Source: Granulosicoccus sp.
GTDB taxonomy: Bacteria > Pseudomonadota > Gammaproteobacteria > Granulosicoccales > Granulosicoccaceae
Direction: 5' to 3'
Length of the DNA stretch: 64,000 nucleotides
Assembly (NCBI GenBank): GCA_020627685.1
Contig: JAHDGK010000004.1
Span: forward strand, 1-64,000
Below, piece by piece: positions 27,004 through 35,456 of the stretch. Numbering within the stretch: position 1 is the first letter of the stretch; every line of letters starts with the position of its first letter. A program made the position numbers and the translations under genes. The notes under the pieces were generated by a model that was not told the DNA's origin, searched no databases, and saw only the letters and a list, made by a program, of their open reading frames with translations.

Positions 27004-28029
27004 ATGAATACTGATCCAGAAAAGACAAATAAGTCCATAGTCAGTCAGCTGTGCGATGCCATGTATGATTTTGACTCTGCAACGGTACGTACTCTATTAA
27101 AAGATTTACTTAGTCCGGATTGCCTTATTCACATGTGCTATCCGTTTGGTGATTTACACGGGGCAGATACCTTTTACAGCACCGTCTATCACAATCTACT
27201 TAATGCAATTCCTGACCTAGAACGAAGAGATTTTATTCGAATCGCAGGCCCCACGGAAGACGACGAGCAATGGGTCGGATGTGCGGGATATTACATGGGG
27301 TGTTTTCAGAACCCATGGTTCGGAATTCCAGCTACCGGTCAATTCGTGTCGTTTCGATACCACGAATTTTATAAAATTGAGAATGAAAAAATCGTAGAAA
27401 TCCAAGCCGTCTGGGATTTACCGGAATGGCTCCATCAAATTAACGTCTGGCCCTTAGCTCCAAGTCTTGGCCGGGAATTTCAAGTTCCTGGACCTGCTAC
27501 TAACGATGGTGTGGTATCCCGATCTTTTAGCCATGCGCACAACTTGCAAACTCGCCAACTGATTGTTGACATGCTAGGTGCTATGGTCCGACATCCTTCT
27601 GAGGGTGGACCAGAACTCATGGAACTGGATAAGTTCTGGCATCCGAGAATGAACTGGTACGGTCCATCAGGTATTGGTACCTGCAGGGGTATTGATGGGT
27701 TCAGGAGATGGCATCAAATACCTTTTTTAAAAGCCATGCCTGATCGAGGTCAATTCCAAGACGAAATTCAGCTACATTTTTTCGCTGAAGGCAATTACGC
27801 AGCTGTAACAGGATGGCCTGATATGGCTCAAACACTTAGCCACGATGGGTGGTTAGGTATACCTGCAATCGGTCAAAAAATATATTTACGTAGCCTTGAT
27901 TTTTGGCGTATTGAAAATGGCCGAATCCGTGAGAATTGGGTGTTAGTAGACCTTCTAGATATTTACTCCCAATTAGGCGTCGATGTGTTTGCTAGGGCAA
28001 GGGAAATTGCTCAGACAAGAATCCCCTAG
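27004..28029 (+). CDS. tandem SnoaL-like (ester cyclase/NTF2-fold) protein
   Basis: Protein of 341 aa built of two SnoaL-like halves. Half one (about 15-155) has WFGIPATGQFVSFRYHEFY and IVEIQAVWDLPEWLHQI; half two (about 180-335) has WLGIPAIGQKIYLRSLDFW and IRENWVLVDLLDIYSQLGV. The NTF2-like cone binds a small hydrophobic ligand; in SnoaL enzymes it catalyses aldol cyclisation, but many environmental homologues have no known reaction. Half two resembles the single-domain protein at 59104-59604. No polyketide genes are nearby, so polyketide cyclisation is not supported. Confidence 0.75.
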   Translation: MNTDPEKTNKSIVSQLCDAMYDFDSATVRTLLKDLLSPDCLIHMCYPFGDLHGADTFYSTVYHNLLNAIPDLERRDFIRIAGPTEDDEQWVGCAGYYMGCFQNPWFGIPATGQFVSFRYHEFYKIENEKIVEIQAVWDLPEWLHQINVWPLAPSLGREFQVPGPATNDGVVSRSFSHAHNLQTRQLIVDMLGAMVRHPSEGGPELMELDKFWHPRMNWYGPSGIGTCRGIDGFRRWHQIPFLKAMPDRGQFQDEIQLHFFAEGNYAAVTGWPDMAQTLSHDGWLGIPAIGQKIYLRSLDFWRIENGRIRENWVLVDLLDIYSQLGVDVFARAREIAQTRIP

Positions 28030-28446
28030 ATTAGCCAATTCCAACACGGTTGCCGTTTAAGATAACTAAGAGACAAGCTACAAATTCTGCCGACGCTTTA
28101 AGACGAATTTAATCCACGTTGGATGATCGTGATGCAGTCGCGATTTTAACTAAACAACTCCTAACAAACAGATTAGCAGCCTAAAGGCGTGCTAGCTATT
28201 AAGGCATTATTTGCGAACATATAGCGGTTTTCAAGCTTATACATCGATAGTTATATTTTCGTCGACACTTCACAAAATTTCTTTAGTAGTGGCTAAAAAC
28301 GAGATGCCCGGTAGCCGAAAAATTGGTTGCTAGGCAGTACAACAGTGTACATAATTTTATCCATTGGCAAATCGTGGTGCCTGATGTAGCAAAGCCAATT
28401 TACTAGTCTCTACAGAGACAAGAGACTTAATTAATAGGTATTGTTA
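28030..28446. other. intergenic region with alternative hairpins
   Basis: About 417 bases without a recognisable gene. Near its end, overlapping inverted repeats can form two exclusive hairpins: AGTCTCT (28405-28411) with AGAGACT (28421-28427), or GTCTC (28406-28410) with GAGAC (28415-28419). They lie about 20-40 bases before the start of the next small ORF. Nothing else was recognised. Confidence 0.35.
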
Positions 28447-28683
28447 ATGAGCTATGAAGATTGGAGCGTAGGAGACGCATTCGGTGTTAAAGAAACCATG
28501 CTAGTTTCAGTAGAAAATGGCACGTCATTAGAACAAAGATTAATAGATGGGAGCGTTATTGGCACAATTTTGAGTGTGTTGATTCATATCAACTATATGC
28601 ATGTCATGATCAAAGGTATTAAGGGAACTATCATGTTAAGACACGACCAATTCGATAAGCTTATTAAAATTCCACCGAGCTAA
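28447..28683 (+). CDS. small hypothetical protein
   Basis: ORF of 78 aa starting at ATG 28447 with AGG 8 bases upstream; a TTG two codons earlier is less likely. Composition is protein-like: an acidic start SYEDWSVGDAFGV, a hydrophobic strand-rich middle (VIGTILSVLIHINYMHVMIKG) and a basic C-terminus, without signal peptide or clear membrane helix. I do not recognise it. It is isolated on the plus strand ahead of a convergent operon and may be a small regulatory or beta-barrel protein, or a remnant. Confidence 0.4.
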   Translation: MSYEDWSVGDAFGVKETMLVSVENGTSLEQRLIDGSVIGTILSVLIHINYMHVMIKGIKGTIMLRHDQFDKLIKIPPS

Positions 28684-28835
28684 GAAAATTGGGCTGCTTA
28701 TAAAAAATCGAATTAGTCTCCAATTCAAAGGCTGATAATTAGGCGACAAGGACTTTATCAGCTGAATTTATAGTAACTTTCAATAACGCGAACTAACGGT
28801 GAGAGAGGTCATAGTTAGAGATAAACAAAGATAAC

Positions 28836-29957
28836 TTAAAGTGGCAAATCTCTAACAACACCGTCTCTGAGGGATCCGTCAGCACATTGAATCGTCACTA
28901 ATTGCCCATCGTTCCAATAACCACGGATCACCATCCCTAAGCTAACGTTGGCTTCCAATCGTGGCGACCATATCGCTGTGGTAACTTGTCCCACCTCACG
29001 CTCATTAACAAACACTGGCCAAGCGGATGCGCAGGGTGGACACTTGTTACCGTTAAAGACAATACCTTTTACTCGTTGTTTTATACCGTCATCTGATATT
29101 TTTTTTAATGCAGCTTTACCTATGTAATCCACGTTGTCATCGATGGAACAGTAGGCTTGCATGTTGCATTCGAGGGGATTGTTTTCTTGAGTAAATTCGT
29201 TGCCGTAGGACAATAGTCCTCCCTCGACCCTCTCAATCAGGTTTGGGGAGCCGGGCCTGACATTAAACTCTGCGCCAGCATCCCACAGTGCATCCCATAG
29301 AGATAATCCAAGACTTGAATCGTCCAGATAGATTTCAAAACCCCCTTGTCGACTATATCCAGAGCGCGCAACTACGAGAGGGTGACCACTGAACTCCAAA
29401 ATTTTAAACCTGAAGAAAGCAATGTCTTTTATATTTTCCCCGAACACTTTCAGCATTAGCTGTTCCGATTTAGGACCTTGTACAGCGAGAGGAGAAACAT
29501 CGGGTTCACAAATTGAGACATCGAGCCCCATACCGACCGACAAGCCTTTGGCCCAGAGAAGTACATCTGAATCAGCGATAGACAACCAAAAACGATCTTC
29601 AGCTAATTTGAGTACTACGGGATCGTTAAGCATCCGCGCTTCGTCGTCAATTAATGGAAGATATAAACACTGCCCCACTTCGGTTTTTTGAATATTTCTC
29701 GGAGTCATTAGCTGCATAAGCTTTGCAGCATCACGCCCCTTCAGCTCAACTTGTCTCTGGCAACTGACGTCCCACATCTGCACATGTTCTTTCAAATGCC
29801 AGTAGTCTTCCTCCACAGAGCGGCCAAACCCTTTAGGAAGGACCATATGATTAACTATGGAATAGTCACTGACCCCGAGAGATTCGACCCTTGGTGTATA
29901 CGGCGTGCCTCTCAGGCGTCTTGATACTGCAAGTTTTGCTGCACGCGGCTCTTTCAT
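28836..29957 (-). CDS. DmdA-like tetrahydrofolate-dependent demethylase (GcvT family)
   Basis: Cytosolic GcvT-fold protein, 373 aa. The N-terminus SRRLRGTPYTPRVESLGV and the segments YSIVNHMVLP, HLKEHVQMWDVS, RQVELKG, LAVQGPKSEQLM, VVARSGYSRQGGFEIY and NLIERVEGGLLSYGNE match, as far as I recall them, the DMSP demethylase DmdA more closely than glycine-cleavage T protein. DmdA moves a methyl group from dimethylsulfoniopropionate to tetrahydrofolate. It is the last of three genes and overlaps the transthyretin-like gene by 4 bases (ATGA). DmdA is usually not linked to such partners, so the substrate could be DMSP or another S- or N-methyl compound. Family call secure; substrate open. Confidence 0.75.
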   Translation of the reverse strand: MKEPRAAKLAVSRRLRGTPYTPRVESLGVSDYSIVNHMVLPKGFGRSVEEDYWHLKEHVQMWDVSCQRQVELKGRDAAKLMQLMTPRNIQKTEVGQCLYLPLIDDEARMLNDPVVLKLAEDRFWLSIADSDVLLWAKGLSVGMGLDVSICEPDVSPLAVQGPKSEQLMLKVFGENIKDIAFFRFKILEFSGHPLVVARSGYSRQGGFEIYLDDSSLGLSLWDALWDAGAEFNVRPGSPNLIERVEGGLLSYGNEFTQENNPLECNMQAYCSIDDNVDYIGKAALKKISDDGIKQRVKGIVFNGNKCPPCASAWPVFVNEREVGQVTTAIWSPRLEANVSLGMVIRGYWNDGQLVTIQCADGSLRDGVVRDLPL

Positions 29958-30325
29958 GCCGAATTCCCTTTCTCAGTTTTACCCGACCACCATATTGAAT
30001 ACGCATGTGGAGACAACATGACTGGAACGTGATACTTGGCAGCCGGATCGGGTAGTGTTAATTGAACGACGATGGTAGGCATGATCTGTACGGTTGAATT
30101 AATTAGGCCAGTTTGATCAAAATATTCTTGTGAGTGAATGAGCAACTGCACTTCATCACCCGCTGATAGGTCAACCCGTTCCGATATCCTTCCCTCTTCG
30201 TTCGCATGGACACTAAATATAATTTCCATTGCACCGTTGGATTGCCTTCTCTGACACTCAATTCGTATTCCAGCCGCATGATCACCTGTCACAGAATCTA
30301 AAATGTGAGATGAGATAATTGCCAT
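29954..30325 (-). CDS. transthyretin-like protein (5-hydroxyisourate hydrolase family)
   Basis: Cytosolic beta-sandwich protein of the HIUase/transthyretin-related family, 123 aa. The three residues known as catalytic in HIUase appear kept: His7 (SSHILD), Arg46 (EEGRISE) and His99 (KYHVPVMLSP). The otherwise near-invariant C-terminal YRGS is replaced by IWWSG and an extra tail TEKGNSA follows. No urate oxidase, OHCU decarboxylase or allantoinase is nearby. It lies between the ThDP-enzyme gene (21-base gap) and the DmdA-like gene (4-base overlap), so it may hydrolyse a cyclic intermediate other than hydroxyisourate. Confidence 0.72.
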   Translation of the reverse strand: MAIISSHILDSVTGDHAAGIRIECQRRQSNGAMEIIFSVHANEEGRISERVDLSAGDEVQLLIHSQEYFDQTGLINSTVQIMPTIVVQLTLPDPAAKYHVPVMLSPHAYSIWWSGKTEKGNSA

Positions 30326-30346
30326 ACTTTTAATTTTCCAGTCTGA

Positions 30347-32068
30347 TCACTCTATTGATGCCTTGTCACGCTTACTGGTGGTCGCCAGTACGATGGGACT
30401 AATGTGCCCCATTGTTTTTACGTTAATGCAGGCAGTTTTACCACTGGAAATGGCCCGTTGCACTGCGGGGATAATTTCATCTCTGGATTCGACCAATTCG
30501 CCATATCCACCAAGCCCCTCAAACATTTTATGGAATGGAATATCTCTGAAGTCCGTGGCGAAATGAGTCTCGCTGTTGAACAAGCGCTCCTGCTGCTGAG
30601 ATATACAATCCAGTCCACCGTTATTATCAATAACCACCACGATGGGCAAATTTTCTTGAAATGCGGCTTCCACGCTCAGACCACCTGACAGAAACGCACC
30701 GTCGCCACTGATCAACACAACGTTGCTCTTAGGATTTGTCATTTTTGCCGTGATCGCGAATGAGACGCCAACCCCAAGCAAACTAAACGTCCCCGGATGC
30801 AGAATGTTTCCAAGCTTTTGTCCTTGGTAGCCTGCGATATTGACCGCAATCTCTGACCAGAAATGTGTGTTCCCACCATCAATGACTAGCCAATCCTCCT
30901 CAGCCATTGCCTTCTGAACATCTAGAGCAACATGCAGAGGATGAATGGCGCCGTTGAGTTCTTCCGTCGACGGTAGATCGCTGAGCATTTTGTCTACCCA
31001 AACGCCTCGACGCGCCGCATTGTCATTGAACCATTGTTTGTCCAAGGTCCATTGGCCGGCATCGTGCCGTTTTAGCAGCTCGTCAAAAAAGGCACCCGGA
31101 TCACTGAGCAACGTTTCGTCCGCTGCGCGATTGAGGTCCAACTCCTCGTGCGAACCGTTGACACAGATCAGTGTTGTGGATGACGGGAAGAACGGCGGGT
31201 TACCAAAATTCAGCTGATTGTCTAAGCGCGCGCCAACCACGATCGTGACATCGGCTTGGCCCAACGCATATTCAGATGGGTGATATTGGTGAATGTCTGC
31301 CAACCCCATATAAGGGCTGACATGCTCACCCAATAGTTTTTGATGATAGGGCACATTGAACACAGGAATATTCAGCCGGGTACCCACCGCTTCGAGTTTG
31401 CGCTCAGCACCTGACCACCAAACTCCATGCCCTGCAATCAGGATGGGTCTGGATGCGTTTTTGATGGCATCGAAAATCCTGTCCATGTCCTCAGGGCAAG
31501 GCCACGCTCGCGGAGTCGGTTTTTTTGCTCGCACAAACGGGCGTTCTTCCAGGCCGACATTTTCATCAAACGAGCTGAACATAATATCGACAGGCAAGCT
31601 GAGATGAACCGGGCCTGGATATCCACTGAGAGCCATCTTGTAGGCTCGGTCGACAAATTCCCCGATTCGTTCACCATGGGTAACTTCGATACTGTATTTG
31701 GTTAAGGGTGCTGCAATTGCCACATCATCTATTTCTTTAAACCCTCCTGCGCCCTTTCGTCTGTGCGTACTCGAACCCGTCACGAAAATGACCGGCGATC
31801 GTTCACCCCAGGCCTCCATCATGGCGGGGACAGCGTTGGCAAACCCTTCCGGTCCTACCAGGCAGACACAGGGCTCCCTGGTAATACGGGTATAGCCGTC
31901 AGCCAGGTGTCCGGCGACCTGCTCATGGGGGGCGTTAATAACAGGGATTTGGCACTCCATAAAACCTTCGAGCGCTGGGTTGCAGAACCCACCGCTAAGG
32001 GTGAAAACCTGACGCACACCTTTGTCTCGAAAGGCTCTGGCCAACAACGCTCCACCACGGATTTTCAT
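30347..32068 (-). CDS. thiamine-diphosphate-dependent enzyme (acetolactate synthase superfamily)
   Basis: ThDP enzyme of 573 aa with N-terminal pyrimidine-binding domain (catalytic Glu in NAPHEQVAGHLADGYTR), central domain, and C-terminal ThDP/Mg site SGDGAFLSGG to VVVIDNNGG. It is the size of benzoylformate decarboxylase, 2-hydroxyacyl-CoA lyase or acetolactate synthase large subunits. No small regulatory subunit is adjacent. It opens the operon with the transthyretin-like and DmdA-like genes; RBS GGAG lies 9 bases before the ATG. The company suggests carbon-carbon cleavage or decarboxylation in a catabolic route, not branched amino acid synthesis. Confidence 0.8.
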   Translation of the reverse strand: MKIRGGALLARAFRDKGVRQVFTLSGGFCNPALEGFMECQIPVINAPHEQVAGHLADGYTRITREPCVCLVGPEGFANAVPAMMEAWGERSPVIFVTGSSTHRRKGAGGFKEIDDVAIAAPLTKYSIEVTHGERIGEFVDRAYKMALSGYPGPVHLSLPVDIMFSSFDENVGLEERPFVRAKKPTPRAWPCPEDMDRIFDAIKNASRPILIAGHGVWWSGAERKLEAVGTRLNIPVFNVPYHQKLLGEHVSPYMGLADIHQYHPSEYALGQADVTIVVGARLDNQLNFGNPPFFPSSTTLICVNGSHEELDLNRAADETLLSDPGAFFDELLKRHDAGQWTLDKQWFNDNAARRGVWVDKMLSDLPSTEELNGAIHPLHVALDVQKAMAEEDWLVIDGGNTHFWSEIAVNIAGYQGQKLGNILHPGTFSLLGVGVSFAITAKMTNPKSNVVLISGDGAFLSGGLSVEAAFQENLPIVVVIDNNGGLDCISQQQERLFNSETHFATDFRDIPFHKMFEGLGGYGELVESRDEIIPAVQRAISSGKTACINVKTMGHISPIVLATTSKRDKASIE

Positions 32069-32564
32069 GCACCCGGTCTCCTCGAATCACCTAAACTAAG
32101 CCTGAGTGTACGACACGTCCAGAAGATTCCCCGTATCTTTTTATATGCGTAGGCGCTGGAATCGAAAATACGTTGTTGCTCGTACAAACTCCAAGAAGAA
32201 ATTTCGGATAAACGCTGCTTGTGCGTGGCGTTTCTGCTCTTAGGATTAGCCTCCAAGGAGCTCAGTAAGCATCAGACAGCAATTGCCTCTCATCGGCAGG
32301 AGTACCGAATCACAAATTTGGCCTGAAAAGCCCCCGTGGACCAACCCAAGACACCCTATTTGGCGCAATGCTGGCACCCTACTTTGCGGTAACATGCGTC
32401 ATGCGGGTTGTCGCAGGTAGGGACCTGCACGGCAGTAACATCGACAACTCTCCAAAATTATTGTGAATGGAATCGTGCTTTTCAGTACGCATCCAATCAT
32501 CTATGACAGCAGTTTTCAGCAGACCCCCTTTCATCGACTACTGATTTAATAGGAGTACGACACA
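32069..32564. promoter_or_regulatory. divergent regulatory region between the ThDP operon and xsc
   Basis: 496 bases without a convincing gene between two divergent transcription units. A perfect hairpin GCAGGT / ACCTGC (32413-32428, loop AGGG) lies about 137 bases before the xsc start and could belong to its 5' leader. No known riboswitch was recognised. AGGAG at 32551-32555 is the xsc RBS. Confidence 0.4.
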
Positions 32565-34346
32565 GTGAAAATGACTACCGAAGAGGCCTTCATCAAGGTT
32601 CTTCAGATGCACGGTATCGACAATGCGTTTGGCATTATCGGTTCAGCCATGATGCCTATCTCCGACTTATTTCCAGACGCTGGTATCAAATTCTGGGATT
32701 GTGCCCACGAATGTAATGCCGGTATGAGTGCAGACGGCTACACGCGTGCGACTGGCAAAATGTCCATGGCGATCGCGCAAAACGGTCCGGGAATCACTAA
32801 TTTTGTTACTCCTATCAAGACTGCTTACTGGAACCACACGCCGCTGCTGTTGGTAACACCACAGGCAGCCAACAAAAGCATCGGTCAAGGTGGGTTCCAG
32901 GAAATCCAGCAGATGGCTTTATTCCAGGACATGGTGGCCTATCAGGAAGAAGTCCGTGACCCTAGCCGGATCGCTGAAGTCTTAAACCGAGTCATCGAGC
33001 AAGCTTGGCGTGCGTCTGGCCCGGCTCAAATCAACGTTCCTCGTGACTACTGGACAAAGGTAATCGATATTGATTTACCGCAGGTTGTACGCCTTGAGCG
33101 ACCACGTGGCGGAGCCACAGCTATTGAACAGGCAGCAGACCTTCTGTCTAACGCTCAGTTCCCTGTCATCTTAAACGGTGCCGGTGTTGTTATTGGCGGC
33201 GCAATCGATGCTTCTCGCCAACTCGCTGAAGTACTTGACTCACCGGTATGCTGTAACTACCAGCACAACGATGCATTCCCGGGTTCTCACGAGCTCTCCA
33301 TGGGACCATTAGGCTACAACGGTTCGAAAGCCGCGATGGAAATCATCGCAAAAGCCGATGTAATTCTTGCACTGGGTACACGCCTTAATCCTTTCTCAAC
33401 GCTTCCAGGCTACGGAATCGATTACTGGCCTAAAGATGCCAAGCTGATCCAAGTCGACATTAACGCAGACCGAATTGGTCTAACTAAGCGCGTTGACGTT
33501 GCCATTCAAGGTGATGCGAAATACGTGGCAGAACAAATCAAAGCACAATTGAGCAAAGGCGCAGGCGATGCCGGTCGTGAAGACCGTAGAGCGCTTATCA
33601 AGCTAACCAAAGATCGTTGGGCTCAAGAACTTGTGTCGATGGAACACGAAGAAGACAACGACGAAGGTATTACGTGGAACGAGCGTGCACGCGAGCGTGA
33701 GCCAGATCGTATGTCTCCCCGAAACGCCTGGTTGGCCATCCGTGATGCACTACCCGATGAGGTCATCATCTCAAGTGACATCGGCAACAACTGCGCAATC
33801 GGTAACGCTTACCCCACTTTCGAGAAAGGTCGTAAATACCTAGCGCCAGGCTTATTTGGCCCTTGCGGTTACGGATTACCGGCTATTCTTGGTGCAAAAA
33901 TCGGCTGTCCTGATGTGCCGGTTGTCGGTTTTGCAGGTGACGGTGCGTTCGGAATCTCCATGAACGAGATGACTGCCTGTGGTCGCAACGACTGGCCACC
34001 CATCACTATGGTTATCTTCCGTAACTATCAGTGGGGTGCTGAGAAGCGCAACACCACACTCTGGTACGACGATAACTTTGTCGGCACAGAGCTCAACCAA
34101 GGCGTCGAATACGCACAGATCGCTGATGCGTGTGGACTGAAAGGTGTGAAGGTCTTCAACACTGACGAGCTGACCGAAGCATTGAATACAGCAGTTAAAG
34201 AGCAGATGAACGACAACGTAACTACGTTTATCGAAGTTGTTCTTAATCAGGAATTAGGCGAGCCATTCCGCCGTGATGCGATGTCAGCACCTAATAAGGT
34301 TGCCGGCGTAAGCGCAAGCGATATGCGTCCTCAGCAAATCAGCTAG
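32565..34346 (+). CDS. xsc: sulfoacetaldehyde acetyltransferase
   Basis: ThDP-dependent enzyme, 593 aa, converting sulfoacetaldehyde and phosphate into acetyl phosphate and sulfite, the desulfonation step of taurine and other C2-sulfonate breakdown. Pyrimidine domain with catalytic Glu in CAHECNAGMSADGYTR and the Xsc-like stretch NGPGITNFVTPIKTAYWNHT; ThDP site FAGDGAFGISMNEM to FRNYQWGAEKRNTTLWYDDN, typical of Xsc. GTG start with AGGAG 9 bases upstream. Phosphotransacetylase (pta), the usual neighbour, and taurine-deaminating enzymes are not in the window. Released sulfite might be exported (TauE/SafE protein at 58315) or oxidised. A strong terminator follows. Confidence 0.92.
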   Translation: MKMTTEEAFIKVLQMHGIDNAFGIIGSAMMPISDLFPDAGIKFWDCAHECNAGMSADGYTRATGKMSMAIAQNGPGITNFVTPIKTAYWNHTPLLLVTPQAANKSIGQGGFQEIQQMALFQDMVAYQEEVRDPSRIAEVLNRVIEQAWRASGPAQINVPRDYWTKVIDIDLPQVVRLERPRGGATAIEQAADLLSNAQFPVILNGAGVVIGGAIDASRQLAEVLDSPVCCNYQHNDAFPGSHELSMGPLGYNGSKAAMEIIAKADVILALGTRLNPFSTLPGYGIDYWPKDAKLIQVDINADRIGLTKRVDVAIQGDAKYVAEQIKAQLSKGAGDAGREDRRALIKLTKDRWAQELVSMEHEEDNDEGITWNERAREREPDRMSPRNAWLAIRDALPDEVIISSDIGNNCAIGNAYPTFEKGRKYLAPGLFGPCGYGLPAILGAKIGCPDVPVVGFAGDGAFGISMNEMTACGRNDWPPITMVIFRNYQWGAEKRNTTLWYDDNFVGTELNQGVEYAQIADACGLKGVKVFNTDELTEALNTAVKEQMNDNVTTFIEVVLNQELGEPFRRDAMSAPNKVAGVSASDMRPQQIS

Positions 34347-34357
34347 CAGGTAATACG

Positions 34358-34390
34358 AAACCGGCTGGCTTCATAAGCCAGCCGGTTTTT
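34358..34390 (+). terminator. strong intrinsic terminator after xsc
   Basis: Perfect 14-base-pair stem (34358-34371 with 34375-34388), loop CAT, T-tract at the end. It starts 11 bases after the xsc stop. The AAA on the left side may also make it work for the convergent homocysteine methyltransferase gene. Confidence 0.9.
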
Positions 34391-34418
34391 ATCGTTTCAA
34401 ATAAGTGCAGTATTTATT

Positions 34419-35306
34419 TCAGTGACTTGCCTGTAGATTTTCAGACAGACAGGCAATATGCGCAGGTCCGACCTCGCAGCAACCTCCGATGAGCGTTGCC
34501 CCTCCGCTGACCCATCCCATGGCAAAAGCGGCATAAGCTTCCGGGCCAAGGTCGTTACGCGTCTCTAATGAATCCACGGTTCCTCCAGGCTTAAGATCGG
34601 TCACGGATGTAAACCCGTTGGCGTAGGCACCAAAAGGTACGTCGCACGCTTTCGCAAAATCTGCCCAAATGGCATCGATGGTCTCTGGACGCGAACAATT
34701 TAACAGCACGGCCGCAGCCCCTCGCTCTTGTACACGCATCACTGCCTCCTGCCAGGGTTCTCCGCCTCTTAGACAGTTTGGGTTTTTATCGTCTAGCGTT
34801 AATGCAAGCCAGACAGGCTTTCCAAAAACCGATGCAGCTTCCAACGCGTATTCAGCCTCGGCAACGCTTGCCATGGTCTCGCATATAAAGAAGTTGACCG
34901 TGTCGTTTTGCGCCGCTGCTATTTTGGTATACGTATCGACGGCGATCTCTTTGGCAGGTGTTAATTCAGGGTGGTAGCTTGCGACCAACGGTGGCAAACA
35001 CCCCGCAATTTGAACGTTAGGAACACCGGCTTTTGTGATCGCACTTTTAGCGACATCACAAGCAGCCCGCTGTACCGGTTCAAACAGTTCAGCACGGCTA
35101 TGTGCCGCGAGCCTCTCGGGAGTTGCACTGTACGTATTGAGCGTAATGACAGACGCACCGGCTTTAATAAAATCAATGTGCAGCTGTTCTACTATCTCAG
35201 GGGTGTCGAGCATGACCTGGGCAGACCATAAAGGCGATGGATCTTTGCCCGAACGACGAACGAGCTCCTGCCCCATTCCACCATCGAGTAATGTGACACT
35301 TTGCAT
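34419..35306 (-). CDS. homocysteine S-methyltransferase family protein
   Basis: Cytosolic zinc-dependent methyltransferase, 295 aa, size of MmuM. Start TLLDGGMGQELVRR; zinc ligands in VLLNCSRPE and the C-terminal GGCCEVGPAHI. The family transfers a methyl group from S-methylmethionine, betaine or similar donors to homocysteine. A good RBS (AAGGAA) precedes the ATG. With the DmdA-like protein and sarcosine oxidase nearby, a role in methylated-compound use is possible; the donor cannot be read. Confidence 0.86.
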   Translation of the reverse strand: MQSVTLLDGGMGQELVRRSGKDPSPLWSAQVMLDTPEIVEQLHIDFIKAGASVITLNTYSATPERLAAHSRAELFEPVQRAACDVAKSAITKAGVPNVQIAGCLPPLVASYHPELTPAKEIAVDTYTKIAAAQNDTVNFFICETMASVAEAEYALEAASVFGKPVWLALTLDDKNPNCLRGGEPWQEAVMRVQERGAAAVLLNCSRPETIDAIWADFAKACDVPFGAYANGFTSVTDLKPGGTVDSLETRNDLGPEAYAAFAMGWVSGGATLIGGCCEVGPAHIACLSENLQASH

Positions 35307-35456
35307 ATTGAGATTCCTTAAAAAATACTGGCAACAGTATGGTCGCCGACACTGTATATTCTAAAATGCTACGGCTTGTACTGCACTTTACGGTTATTCC
35401 TGCTCAAACTGGCCGCAAACACTGCGCCAAACCCAAATAATTTATCGCAATATTCC

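Noticed and set aside
29954-30325. Reading the transthyretin-like gene as part of purine (urate) degradation
   Set aside because: No urate oxidase, OHCU decarboxylase, allantoinase or xanthine dehydrogenase is near, and the YRGS end is lost.
30347-32068. Naming the ThDP enzyme IlvB or glyoxylate carboligase
   Set aside because: No ilvN-type small subunit and no glyoxylate-pathway partner is adjacent; the catalytic Glu (PHEQ) also argues against glyoxylate carboligase, which lacks it.
32069-32564. Small ORFs or a riboswitch in the xsc upstream region
   Set aside because: Open frames there lack RBS and protein-like composition, and no known riboswitch consensus was recognised.
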